A stretch of DNA of 64,000 bases from Prauserella cavernicola. GTDB taxonomy: Bacteria; Actinomycetota; Actinomycetes; Mycobacteriales; Pseudonocardiaceae. The notes beneath the pieces are model-generated. The model saw only the letters and a list, made by a program, of their open reading frames with translations, searched no databases and was not told the origin of the DNA. The translations under genes and the position numbers were made by a program. The stretch is from contig NZ_JAENJH010000003.1 of NCBI RefSeq assembly GCF_016595675.1, positions 310,001 through 374,000 of the forward strand. Reading direction: 5' to 3'. Shown in pieces: positions 1 to 7,608 of this stretch; positions within the stretch are counted from its first letter, which is position 1, and each line of letters begins with the position of its first letter.

Positions 1-1
1 T

Positions 2-124
2 GTCGCCGTCGAGCGCCCGATAGCAGCGGATCTGGATTACCTCGGCGGAGTGCAGGGGCTGCTCGATCGCATCACCCTGCTCGGTCCCGACGAGGACAGC
101 TGGACCGTCCAGGTGATCGGATGA
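2..124 (+). CDS. C-terminal fragment of an unidentified protein
   Basis: An open frame enters from the left edge and ends at a TGA at 122-124, giving 40 residues that finish in WTVQVIG. Codon use is GC-rich and looks coding. It lies just upstream of, and co-directional with, the MarR-MFS pair. The piece is too short to assign to a family, and the gene's start lies outside the window. Confidence 0.55.
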   Translation, partial: VAVERPIAADLDYLGGVQGLLDRITLLGPDEDSWTVQVIG

Positions 125-126
125 TT

Positions 127-145
127 GTATAAGCGCTGTTACGAT
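127..145 (+). promoter_or_regulatory. Candidate MarR operator and leaderless promoter
   Basis: GTATAAGC/GCTGTTAC at 127-142 is an imperfect 16-bp inverted repeat (6 of 8 positions pair). It overlaps a TACGAT hexamer at 140-145 that fits a -10 box, 6 nt before the ATG at 152. No Shine-Dalgarno sequence precedes that ATG, so a leaderless transcript repressed by its own MarR product is plausible. No good -35 box was found. Confidence 0.35.
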
Positions 146-151
146 GGCGCC

Positions 152-649
152 ATGACGACTGCCGGGTCGACGGGGGAGGACCCCACCGAGCGCAGCCAGT
201 GGGGTCCGCTACGCAGGCTGCTCACCGCGATGGACGACGACATCGCCGCGCTCTACGCCGAGCGCGGCGTCGTCGGTGTTCGGCCCCGGTTCGCGGCGCC
301 GCTCATTCGGCTGTCCCGCGCCGGCTCGATGACCATCCGGCAGTTGGCGGAGTCGCTGGGCGTCACGCATTCGGCCATGAGCCAGACGGTCGGGGCGATG
401 CGCCGCGAGGGGCTCGTCACCAGCAGTCCCGGCGCCGACGCGCGCACGCGCGAGGTGACGCTCACCGAACGGGCCGTGGCGCTCGTGCCCTTCCTCGAGG
501 CCGAGTGGCGGGCCACCGAGGACGCCGTCGCCGAGTTGGAGGCGGAGCTGCCCTACGCGATGAGCGACGTGGTGCGTGACATCGAGGCGGCCCTGTCCCG
601 GCGTTCGTTCCACGACCGGATCGTGCGCAGGCTCGCGCGCGACTCGTGA
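152..649 (+). CDS. MarR family transcriptional regulator
   Basis: This 165-residue protein has the MarR winged-helix layout. A recognition-helix region (TIRQLAESLGVTHSAMSQ) lies around residues 60-80, followed by a wing containing PGADARTREVTLTE, with helical dimerisation segments at both ends. The ATG at 152 is preferred over an upstream TTG at 125 because the extra residues are unconserved in character and overlap the likely promoter. Its stop overlaps the GTG start of the MFS gene by 4 nt, so the two are probably cotranscribed and the regulator probably controls the exporter. MarR proteins are typically ligand-released repressors; the ligand cannot be read here. Confidence 0.85.
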   Translation: MTTAGSTGEDPTERSQWGPLRRLLTAMDDDIAALYAERGVVGVRPRFAAPLIRLSRAGSMTIRQLAESLGVTHSAMSQTVGAMRREGLVTSSPGADARTREVTLTERAVALVPFLEAEWRATEDAVAELEAELPYAMSDVVRDIEAALSRRSFHDRIVRRLARDS

Positions 650-1881
650 GGTTCGTCGACCTGCGGCCGTTGCGGTCGAGTCCGGACTTCCGCCGGCTGT
701 GGACCGGCACGACCACGTCCACAGTGGGCGGACAGATCGCGCTCGTCGCGGTGCTCGCCCAGGTGTGGGACCTCACTGGCAGTTCGGTCGCGGTGGGCGC
801 GATCGGGCTCACCAACGCGGTTCCGATGATCCTTTTCGGGCTGCTCGGGGGAGTGCTCGCCGACTCCGTCGATCGGCGCAAGCTCGTGCTGGGCACCACC
901 CTGGCCCAGTTCGCGACCGCGGCGATGCTCGCCGCGCAGGCGCTCGTGGGGCTCGGCTCGCTGGCGGTCGTGCTGACACTGGTCGCGGTCCAGGGCACGT
1001 GCATGGGACTCGGCGCGCCGGCCCGGCGCACGTTCGTCGCCCGGCTGCTGCCCGAGCACCAGGTGAGCGCGGGCGTGGCACTGAACCACCTGAGCTTCCA
1101 GGCGGCCATGCTCGCGGGGCCCGCGATCGCGGGTGTCGTGATCGCGGGATGGGGCGTCGGCGCCTGCTATGTCGTCGACGCGCTCGCGTTCACCGTGGCC
1201 TGCTACGGCGTGTTCCGGCTGCCCGCGATGCGCCCGTCCGGCGAGCCGACCCGACCGGGGCCGCGCGCGATCTGGGAGGGCTGGCGTTTCATCGGCCGCA
1301 GGCCGGTGCTGCGCGGCGCCTTCCTCAGCGACGTGCTGGCCACCGTGCTCGCGATGCCGATCGCGCTGTTTCCCGCCATCAACGCCGAGCGCTTCGGAGG
1401 CGATCCCGAGACGCTCGGGTTGTTCCTGTCCGCGATCGCCGTGGGCGGCATCGCGGCGGGCCTGGCGTCCGGCACGATCACCGGGGCACAGCGGCCCGGT
1501 CTGGTCATGCTCGTCTCCGCAGGTGTGTGGGGCGCCGCGCTCGTCGGGTTCGGGCTCGCGGACTCCCTGTGGCTCACCCTGTGCTGCCTGGCCGTCGCCG
1601 GTGCCGCGGACACGTTCTCGGTGGTCTCGCGCGGATCGCTCGTGCAGCTCGCGACCCCGGACTCGCACCGAGGCCGGGTCACCTCCGTCGAGTACGTCGT
1701 CGGCGCAGCGGGACCGGACGTCGGCAACTTCCGGGCCGGGCTGGTGGCCGGCGCGACCTCGCCCGTGTTCGCCGCGGTGGCGGGCGGTGCGCTGTGCGTT
1801 GCCGGCGTCGCGGTGCTCGGGCTGACGAGCACTCCGTTGCGGCGCTTCAGGATCGGCCGTCCAACGGAGTCACCGGCGTGA
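646..1881 (+). CDS. MFS transporter, EntS-like efflux type
   Basis: This 411-residue protein is almost entirely hydrophobic, with about twelve predicted membrane helices. The conserved loop after helix 2 contains LADSVDRRKLV, matching the MFS motif-A pattern G-x-L-x-D-x-x-x-R-R. The overall pattern resembles the enterobactin exporter/DHA3 group, which pumps small molecules out using the proton gradient. The GTG start at 646 sits inside the stop codon of the MarR gene, so translation is probably coupled. Its 3' end overlaps the convergent esterase-like gene by 35 nt. The substrate is unknown; siderophore or drug export are the usual options for the family. Confidence 0.85.
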   Translation: MRFVDLRPLRSSPDFRRLWTGTTTSTVGGQIALVAVLAQVWDLTGSSVAVGAIGLTNAVPMILFGLLGGVLADSVDRRKLVLGTTLAQFATAAMLAAQALVGLGSLAVVLTLVAVQGTCMGLGAPARRTFVARLLPEHQVSAGVALNHLSFQAAMLAGPAIAGVVIAGWGVGACYVVDALAFTVACYGVFRLPAMRPSGEPTRPGPRAIWEGWRFIGRRPVLRGAFLSDVLATVLAMPIALFPAINAERFGGDPETLGLFLSAIAVGGIAAGLASGTITGAQRPGLVMLVSAGVWGAALVGFGLADSLWLTLCCLAVAGAADTFSVVSRGSLVQLATPDSHRGRVTSVEYVVGAAGPDVGNFRAGLVAGATSPVFAAVAGGALCVAGVAVLGLTSTPLRRFRIGRPTESPA

Positions 1882-2758
1882 CCCGCGGGACGTGCACGAG
1901 CAGGTCGATCGCCTCCCGTACCGGGCCGCCGTCGAGTCGGAACTCGTGGTCGCGATCGGGGTCGTAGACGGGGCCGATCATGCGGGTGCGCACCGGTGCA
2001 CTCAGCCACTCCCGCACACGTGGCGGTGCGTCGGCGGTCTGCGCAAGATCCACACAGGACACGACATGCTCTGTTCCCACGAACGCCGACTCGAGGAAAT
2101 CCTGGGGTGGCAACGGAAGCCGGAACGGCGCCGAGCCCGATCCCGTCGTGAGTGCGGCGACGGCGTATCCGGCGCCGAGCTCCGCCCGCATGATCGCTCC
2201 GGCGTTCGGGTGGCCCTGCCCTGGCGGCGGATCGACCACGAGCAGGTGTGCCGTGCCGCCCCAGTGCACGATCCGCTGTCCGGTATCGGCAAGCCAGTCC
2301 AGGTTGGCCTTCGCCAGCGCGGCCTCGATCTCCGGGAGATCGCGCGGTGGTCGCTCCCGCCCCGGGCCGTGTACCACCGAAACCTCGTCGCCGGGATGGC
2401 ATTCGTTCCAGGACCGCAGCCACCGCACGACGGGCACGGCCTCGCGGATGCGCAGAAAGCTCTGACTCGCGGCCAGCAGCGCCTCCGGATCGCCCTCGCC
2501 GGTGTGGACGTAGTGGTCGAGCGCGGCACCGGTGAGGTCGGTGCCCTCGATGGTGACGGCGCGGAATCCGGCCTGCTCCACCAGCGCTCGCATCAGCGCA
2601 TGGGTCACCGCGACCAGTTCGCGTGCGGAGCGCACCGCCGATGCCAGTCCCACGACCTGGGCGTCGTGCAGCGCGGCGGGCAGCGGAACGTCCGCGTCGA
2701 GTCGCAAGGCCCTGGCGTGCCGGGCGAACCAGGAGATGATCTCGTTCGATGTGGGCAT
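1847..2758 (-). CDS. Erythromycin-esterase-like protein with degenerate active site
   Basis: This 303-residue protein resembles the erythromycin esterase/EreA-like family. It has the family frame G-x-A-x(5)-SARE, then a helix ending in the VTIEGTD strand, and a C-terminal HWGGTAHLLVV segment. In active family members the first block reads GEATHG with a catalytic histidine and the last block reads WGHNAH. Here they are GLASAV and WGGTAH, so the first histidine and one of the later ones are missing. Hydrolysis of macrolide lactones is therefore doubtful. It is shorter than typical Ere enzymes (about 400 residues). The ATG at 2758 sits 6 nt after a -10 box, implying a leaderless mRNA. Family assignment comes from reading motifs only. 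Confidence 0.6.
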   Translation of the reverse strand: MPTSNEIISWFARHARALRLDADVPLPAALHDAQVVGLASAVRSARELVAVTHALMRALVEQAGFRAVTIEGTDLTGAALDHYVHTGEGDPEALLAASQSFLRIREAVPVVRWLRSWNECHPGDEVSVVHGPGRERPPRDLPEIEAALAKANLDWLADTGQRIVHWGGTAHLLVVDPPPGQGHPNAGAIMRAELGAGYAVAALTTGSGSAPFRLPLPPQDFLESAFVGTEHVVSCVDLAQTADAPPRVREWLSAPVRTRMIGPVYDPDRDHEFRLDGGPVREAIDLLVHVPRVTPVTPLDGRS

Positions 2759-2764
2759 GCCGCG

Positions 2765-2795
2765 AGGTTAGGACTTCGAGTTAACTGAAGGTCAA
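2765..2795 (-). promoter_or_regulatory. MerR-type promoter (19-bp spacer) with central palindrome
   Basis: On the minus strand TTGACC (2795-2790) and TAACCT (2770-2765) form -35 and -10 boxes separated by 19 bp. That is the over-long spacer typical of MerR-activated promoters. The spacer holds most of a 22-bp near-palindrome at 2772-2793 with halves GACCTTCAGTT and AACTCGAAGTC (8 of 11 positions symmetric) centred on GTTAAC, close in form to SoxR/MerR operators. Transcription would begin at about the ATG at 2758. No MerR gene is present nearby. Confidence 0.55.
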
Positions 2796-3013
2796 GTCCG
2801 CTGGACCGTCCGAATCGGACGAACACGCCGTAGTGACGGGTCGGCAGCCGCACCCCCAGTCGAGCGACTGCCGACCCGAGTCTGCAGGAGCGACATTGTG
2901 CTGAGCGCCGGAAGATCACCACGGTCAACGCTCAGCGGCTGCTTGAGTCTGCCGGAGAACTTCGAGCCGGATCAACAGGTGTTTGCTAATCGAATGATTA
3001 GTCCGGCTAATGT

Positions 3014-3976
3014 TTACGGGTTTCGCTTGTCCCGCAGAGCTTTCGCGGCCTCCGCGGCCGTGTTGGCGAACGCGCGGTAGGTCGCGTTCTCGGCGCCCGC
3101 GGCCCAGACCGGCACGAGCACCATCGGCGGCAGATCGCTGATCGGCACCAGCGCCAGCCCCCGGAACGGGATGTGCTCCAGCAGGGTCGCCACCGTCAGG
3201 TGCAGGCCGTGTCCCCTCGCCACGAGCGTCAGGACGTCGTCGGCGCTCAGCTCGGCCCGGTGGGTCATGCCCACGATGTCGTCGACGGTGTGGCGCAGCT
3301 GCCGCCCCGACGGTGTGGTCTGCGGCGTCCACCGATCGCGGTGGTGGGCTGGCACGTTGTTTCCCGGGTTGATCAGCACGTAGTCGGCCAGGTCGTCCAG
3401 CGACACCGAGCGGTGTGCCGTGAGCGGGTGGTCACCGGGCACGAGCACGGCGCGCGGCACTTCCTGGAGCACGGGCCCCACCACGACGCGGGGAGTCTCT
3501 AGCGCGGTTCCGTCGCCGCCGGGAGACCAGCACAGCGCGATGTCGGTCTCGCCGGCCAGCAGTGCGGGCTCCGGATCGAGCCGGTGCCGAAGGTGCAGGG
3601 TGTTCAGGTACACGTGGCACTCGGGATATCGCCGTTCGAACGCGGCCACGAGGCCGGTGACCACGTCGTTGCCCATGCTCGGCAGGTAGCCGACCCGCAA
3701 CTGGCTGGTGATGTCGCGGGCGGCGGCCCTGCTCTCCCGCAGCGCGCGCTGCAGCTCGTCGTAGCCGCGCTGCGCGCCGACCAGGAACCGCGCGCCGAGC
3801 GGGGTGAGGCTCACCTGCCGATTCGAGCGCTCGAACAGCGTGCCGCCGATCTCGGACTCGAGCGAGCGAATGGTCTGGCTGACCCTGCCCTGCGTGACGC
3901 GCAACCGGGTGGCGGCACGACCGAAGTGGAGTTCCTCGGCCAATGCGAGGAACACCTCGACCTCTCGCAGTTCCAC
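3014..3976 (-). CDS. LysR family transcriptional regulator
   Basis: This 320-residue protein begins with the LysR winged helix (ELREVEVFLALAEELHFGRA and then TRLRVTQGRVSQTIRSLE, residues 1-40, LFERSNR and LTPLG following). The rest is a periplasmic-binding-like effector domain. It starts at a GTG preceded by GGGGAG seven bases upstream. It sits between the esterase-like gene and the ATPase gene, all on the minus strand, separated from each by short gaps. LysR proteins usually control a divergent neighbour, but none is present here, so the target is unclear. Confidence 0.85.
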   Translation of the reverse strand: MELREVEVFLALAEELHFGRAATRLRVTQGRVSQTIRSLESEIGGTLFERSNRQVSLTPLGARFLVGAQRGYDELQRALRESRAAARDITSQLRVGYLPSMGNDVVTGLVAAFERRYPECHVYLNTLHLRHRLDPEPALLAGETDIALCWSPGGDGTALETPRVVVGPVLQEVPRAVLVPGDHPLTAHRSVSLDDLADYVLINPGNNVPAHHRDRWTPQTTPSGRQLRHTVDDIVGMTHRAELSADDVLTLVARGHGLHLTVATLLEHIPFRGLALVPISDLPPMVLVPVWAAGAENATYRAFANTAAEAAKALRDKRNP

Positions 3977-4034
3977 GCCGAAACTCCCCAGGAAGAAACA
4001 CTCCGAACCGGCACTTTTACCAGATCAGCGCATG

Positions 4035-4442
4035 TCACGGGCGAAGTTCGGCCCACACGATCTTGCCGTCGGGCGTCTCGGAGACACCCCAGTCGTCCGC
4101 CATCGCCGAGATGAGCAGCATGCCGCGCCCGTTCTGTTGGTCCGGGGCGGGATCGCGCAGCACCGGCGGTGTCCGGTTGCTGTCACCGACCTCGATGCGC
4201 AGCAGTTCACCGGCACGCAGCAGGCGGAGGGAGGCGGGCGCGTCGCCGTGCAGCACGGCGTTGGTGACGAGTTCGGTGACGATCAGCAGGATGCTCTGGC
4301 GGGTGCCGTCGTCGAGAGAGCCGAGCACCTCGTCGGTGGCGTGCCTGGCCTCCGACGGCATCCGTTGATCCGCCCGCAGCCGCAGTTCCAGCAGCACGGT
4401 GCCGGACGAGCGGTCCGTCTGCTCAGTCATCCGGCCCGTCAC
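4035..4442 (-). CDS. Serine-kinase-like ATPase, anti-sigma factor type (RsbW-like)
   Basis: This 135-residue protein has a single GHKL ATPase fold of the anti-sigma kind. The N box is VTELVTNAVLHG (about residues 55-66), the G1 box is the EVGDSN segment, and the G2-like box is NGRGMLLISAMADDWGV. Members of this family bind a sigma factor or phosphorylate a STAS antagonist. Its start overlaps the end of the STAS gene by 20 nt, so the two form one operon transcribed away from the rsbR-rsbU operon. That makes it the natural partner of the STAS protein at 4423-4800. No sigma factor gene adjoins it. Confidence 0.8.
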   Translation of the reverse strand: MTGRMTEQTDRSSGTVLLELRLRADQRMPSEARHATDEVLGSLDDGTRQSILLIVTELVTNAVLHGDAPASLRLLRAGELLRIEVGDSNRTPPVLRDPAPDQQNGRGMLLISAMADDWGVSETPDGKIVWAELRP

Positions 4443-4800
4443 CGGCGTCGCTCGCCCGCTCGATCTCGAAGAGCGGAACGAGGCCGGCGATCTGCAGGAC
4501 CCGGTAGGCGAACCGGTCCACGTTGACGAGCTTGACGGAGCCTCCGCGCTCGGTCACGGTCGTGTGCGCCCTGACCAGAGCGCTGATGCAGGCCGAGTCG
4601 AAAAACGACAGCCGGGCGAAGTCCACCACGAGCCTGCCCGCTCCGGCGGAGAACAGGGAGTCCAGTGCGGCTTCCAGTTGCGGCGCGACTCCATGGTCGA
4701 TCTCACCGCTCAGCGCGATGTGTCCCTCGCCGTCGCTCACGAGCTCGGCGTGGACGACCGTCGTCGTGGTGGCACCCGTTGGTTCGTCGCCGTTGGTCAT
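4423..4800 (-). CDS. STAS-domain anti-sigma factor antagonist (RsbV-like)
   Basis: This 125-residue protein is one STAS domain. The strand IALSGEIDH lies near residue 28, and LVVDFARLSFFDSACISAL near residues 58-76 contains the serine (FFDSACIS) normally phosphorylated by the partner kinase and dephosphorylated by a PP2C phosphatase. ATG 4800 is preceded by AGGAGAG at good spacing. It is the first gene of a leftward two-gene operon with the ATPase and is divergent from the rsbR operon across 164 bp. It could be the output target of the two PP2C phosphatases encoded on the other side. Confidence 0.82.
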   Translation of the reverse strand: MTNGDEPTGATTTTVVHAELVSDGEGHIALSGEIDHGVAPQLEAALDSLFSAGAGRLVVDFARLSFFDSACISALVRAHTTVTERGGSVKLVNVDRFAYRVLQIAGLVPLFEIERASDAGDGPDD

Positions 4801-4891
4801 GGTCCGGTCTCTCCTGGTCGTGCTCGGTGAGCATGTGCCTGGGTTTGAACCTCCCCTGGAGGTCGGTCATGCTGTGCCCTAAGTTTGCCAG

Positions 4892-4908
4892 GAGGATCGC
4901 GAATCCTC
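4892..4908. promoter_or_regulatory. Inverted repeat in the divergent rsb intergenic region
   Basis: GAGGAT (4892-4897) and ATCCTC (4903-4908) form a perfect 6-bp inverted repeat with a 5-base centre. It sits between the leftward STAS gene and the rightward rsbR gene. It may be an operator or a fortuitous hairpin. I saw no convincing sigma-B-type promoter (GTTT...GGGTA) in these 164 bp. Confidence 0.25.
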
Positions 4909-4964
4909 AGCGCGACGACCTGTGCCGAGCAATATCACCCAAGGGCGCCATGGAGGACAACAGG

Positions 4965-5819
4965 ATGACCGCCGGTTCCGACCCGACGATCAGGGACAGC
5001 GTGACGGCGTTCTTGAAGGATCACCGGCAGGACATCGAGCGGGTCTGGGCGTCCACCGCTCTGTTCACCGCCCGCAGGCCGGCCGACGCCGCCGAGGAGT
5101 GCTCCGAGCTGCTCACCGGGATCGTCGAGGTGATCGTCTCGGGTGGCGAGGAGAACGCGGCGGCGACGGGTTTCGCGTCGGTGCGCCCGGTGCTGACGTC
5201 ACTGGCCGCCCGCTCCGCCGGGGGGCCGTCCGGCAGCGACCGGCCAGACGTCACGGTGCTGAAGGGGCCGCTGCTGAGGCTCTGGCACGACCGGGCGCCC
5301 GCGGAGACGGCCTACCGCGGCGACCTCCTGCTGTCGAACGTCCTCAACACCCTCCGCATCGCGCTGCTGGAGATCGAGCTCTCCGCGGGGGCGGACACGA
5401 TCCTCGCCCAGCGCGCTCAGCTCACCGAGCTGTCGACCCCGGTGATCAAGCTGTGGGACGGCATCCTCGCCATTCCGCTCATCGGCACGCTCGACAGCAC
5501 GCGTGGCCAGACGGCGACGGAGAGCCTGCTCGAGCAGATCGTCGCCCAGCACGCGCGGGTGGCGATCCTCGACATCACCGGCGTCACGGCCGTGGACACC
5601 CTTGTCGCGCAACACCTGCTGAAGACCGCGGTCGCTGCCAGGCTGATGGGCGCGGAGTGCATCATCAGCGGCATCCGGCCGCAGATCGCCCAGACGATGG
5701 TGCAGCTCGGTATCGACCTCGGCGAGGTGGCCACGCGCGCGACGCTCGCCGACGCCTTCGCGCGGGGACTGAGCATCATCGGGATGAAGGTCTCCAATGA
5801 CGAGCGGAACGCCGGGTAG
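4965..5819 (+). CDS. rsbR: RsbR-type stressosome sensor/STAS protein
   Basis: This 284-residue protein has an N-terminal helical sensor region (residues 1-150). The conserved RsbR linker follows (ELSTPVIKLWDGILAIPLIG and then LDSTRGQ), and after it a C-terminal STAS domain with LDITGVTAVDTLVAQHLL. There the threonine after VD is the likely RsbT phosphorylation site. In Bacillus such proteins build the stressosome core with RsbS and hold RsbT. ATG 4965 is chosen over ATG 4950 because GGAGGA lies 7 nt upstream of it. It is the first of five tightly packed genes (rsbR-S-T-ATPase/PP2C-rsbU). The sensor region has no haem-globin or LOV signature that I can see, so the signal is unknown. Confidence 0.85.
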   Translation: MTAGSDPTIRDSVTAFLKDHRQDIERVWASTALFTARRPADAAEECSELLTGIVEVIVSGGEENAAATGFASVRPVLTSLAARSAGGPSGSDRPDVTVLKGPLLRLWHDRAPAETAYRGDLLLSNVLNTLRIALLEIELSAGADTILAQRAQLTELSTPVIKLWDGILAIPLIGTLDSTRGQTATESLLEQIVAQHARVAILDITGVTAVDTLVAQHLLKTAVAARLMGAECIISGIRPQIAQTMVQLGIDLGEVATRATLADAFARGLSIIGMKVSNDERNAG

Positions 5820-5825
5820 ACGACC

Positions 5826-6188
5826 ATGAGCAGGACCTCCGTCATCGAGCTGCAGGACGTGCTGCTGGTGACGATCCAGGGCGAACTGACCGACCGCGAT
5901 GCCATGGCGTTGCAGGAGGAGCTCACCAGCAGCGTCGCGAGCAGCAGCGCGCGCGGCGTGCTCATCGACGTCTCCGGGCTCGACATCGTCGACTCGTTCC
6001 TCGCCAGGACGTTGCACGACATCGCAGCCGCGAGCGCCTTGCTCGCGGCCGACACCGTGGTCGTGGGAATGCGGCCCGAGGTGGCCATCACGCTCGTGGA
6101 GCTCGGGTTGACCCTGCCGGGACTCGGCACGGCACTGACTGTCGCGGACGGGATGGACAAGCTGAACGGCTCCGCGAGGCCGCGATGA
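5826..6188 (+). CDS. rsbS: RsbS-type stressosome STAS protein
   Basis: This 120-residue protein is a stand-alone STAS domain. SGLDIVDSFLARTLHDIA (around residues 48-65) contains the serine in VDSFLAR that RsbT phosphorylates in RsbS orthologues. It lies 6 nt after rsbR and overlaps rsbT by 4 nt (ATGA). In known stressosomes, phosphorylation of RsbS is the step that releases RsbT. The protein's length matches Bacillus RsbS. Confidence 0.88.
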   Translation: MSRTSVIELQDVLLVTIQGELTDRDAMALQEELTSSVASSSARGVLIDVSGLDIVDSFLARTLHDIAAASALLAADTVVVGMRPEVAITLVELGLTLPGLGTALTVADGMDKLNGSARPR

Positions 6189-6613
6189 CCGACATCCTCA
6201 CCGTGCACGAAGTGCGGATCAACGAGGAGATCGACATCGTTCACGTCCGGCAGGCCGCGAGGGACCTGGCGGTGTCGGTGGGATTCTCCCTCGTGGAACA
6301 GACGAAGCTCGTGACGGCGGCGAGCGAGCTCGCGCGCAACACGCTCGTGCACGGCAACGGCGGGCGAGCCAGGATCGAGCTGGGCCGCGCCCTCGACGGC
6401 ACCCCGACGCTGCGGCTCGCGTTCACCGACACCGGCCCCGGCATCGCCGACATCGACCAGGCGCTCACCGACGGCTACAGCAGTGCGGGCGGGCTGGGTC
6501 TCGGGTTGAGCGGTGCGCGCAGGCTCGCCGACGACTTCGACCTGGACACCGAACCCGGGAAGGGAACGACCGTGACGGTCGGGTTCCGCGCGCGCAGACC
6601 GGCGCGCGGATGA
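6185..6613 (+). CDS. rsbT: RsbT-type serine/threonine kinase (switch protein)
   Basis: This 142-residue GHKL ATPase has an N box with ASELARNTLVHGNGG and a G1 box FTDTGPGIADI. A G2 segment GGLGLGLSGARRLADDF follows, then GKGTTV. This is the RsbT rather than the RsbW pattern. RsbT phosphorylates RsbS/RsbR and, once released, activates the RsbU phosphatase. The gene overlaps both rsbS and the following gene by 4 nt, so the subunits are probably made in fixed ratio. Confidence 0.88.
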   Translation: MTDILTVHEVRINEEIDIVHVRQAARDLAVSVGFSLVEQTKLVTAASELARNTLVHGNGGRARIELGRALDGTPTLRLAFTDTGPGIADIDQALTDGYSSAGGLGLGLSGARRLADDFDLDTEPGKGTTVTVGFRARRPARG

Positions 6614-7608
6614 CGGACTCCGTGCTCCCGGTCAGTGAGCCGGTGCACGTCGGCCAGGCCCGCTCCCTGGCCACGGCGGTGGCCCGCGGGCAGGACCTGC
6701 CCGACGAGCTCGTCGACCGCGTGGCCCTCACGGCGTCCGAGCTGGCGACGAACCTGGTCAAGTACGCCAGGGGCGGGCTGCTCGCGGTGAGCACGGGGCC
6801 GCTGGGGCTGGACCTGATCGCGACAGACTCGGGTCCCGGCCTGCGCGACGTCGAGGACAGCATGCGCGACGGGTTCTCCACCGCGGGTTCGATGGGGGCC
6901 GGGCTGGGCTCGGTGCGCAGGCTCGCCGACCGGTTCGACGTCTTCACGAGGCGCGGCGAGGGAACCACGGTGCTCGCGCGCTGGGTGCGCGGAACGCCCC
7001 AGTGGCGCGGCGTGCGGATCGGCAGCGTGCTGTTCACCGCGCCGGGGGAGACGGTCAGCGGGGACGGCTGGACCGCGGTCACGGCCGAGGGCATCGTGAC
7101 CATCGTGCTCACCGACGGGCTCGGTCACGGACCCCTCGCCGCCGAGGCGAGCGAGGCGGCGATCGGGCACGTCGCGGCAGACCCCCGTGGCTCGCCCGCC
7201 GCGCTGCTGGCCGCGATGGACGACGACCCCGCCGCCGCACGCGGAGCGACGGTCGCGCTCGCGCAGTTCGATCTCGCCAGGGGGACACTGACGTTCTCCG
7301 GCGTCGGCAACATCACCGCTCGCCTGCTCGGCGAGGGCGGCGCTCGCGAGACACTGGTATCGGTTCCCGGGATCGTGGGGAGGAGGCAGCGGCGGGGGCG
7401 GCGGGCGAACGCGCTGGTCCGGCCCTGGTCCGCCGAGAGCTGGTTGATCATGCACACCGACGGAGTGTCCGAACGCTGGGCCTCGAGCGACTGGCCCGGC
7501 CTGTTCGAGCACGACCCCGCGACCGTGGCAGGCTGGGTGCTCGGGCAGCACATCCGGCTGCGGGACGACGCGTGTGTGCTCGCCATCGCCGGAGGTGAGG
7601 GTCCGTGA
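6610..7608 (+). CDS. Fused GHKL ATPase and RsbX-like PP2C phosphatase
   Basis: This 332-residue protein joins two modules. Residues 1-125 are a second RsbT-like ATPase (ASELATNLVKYARGG, TDSGPGLRDVED, GSMGAGLGSVRRLADRF). Residues 135-330 are a SpoIIE/RsbX-type phosphatase with likely metal aspartates in SGDGW, LTDGLGHG, HTDGVSER and RDDACVLA. RsbX in Bacillus dephosphorylates RsbS and RsbR to reset the stressosome. A fusion with an RsbT-like domain would place kinase and reset phosphatase activities in one chain. It overlaps rsbT and the next gene by 4 nt each. Which partner each half acts on is inference. Confidence 0.8.
   Translation: MTDSVLPVSEPVHVGQARSLATAVARGQDLPDELVDRVALTASELATNLVKYARGGLLAVSTGPLGLDLIATDSGPGLRDVEDSMRDGFSTAGSMGAGLGSVRRLADRFDVFTRRGEGTTVLARWVRGTPQWRGVRIGSVLFTAPGETVSGDGWTAVTAEGIVTIVLTDGLGHGPLAAEASEAAIGHVAADPRGSPAALLAAMDDDPAAARGATVALAQFDLARGTLTFSGVGNITARLLGEGGARETLVSVPGIVGRRQRRGRRANALVRPWSAESWLIMHTDGVSERWASSDWPGLFEHDPATVAGWVLGQHIRLRDDACVLAIAGGEGP

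Noticed and set aside
2898-3080. 60-residue frame between the esterase-like and LysR genes
   Set aside because: It overlaps the LysR C-terminus on the other strand, lacks a start signal and has poor codon bias.
4801-4964. Sigma-B-type promoter in the divergent rsb region
   Set aside because: A GTTT at about 4850 is not followed by GGGTA-like sequence at 14-16 bp on either strand.
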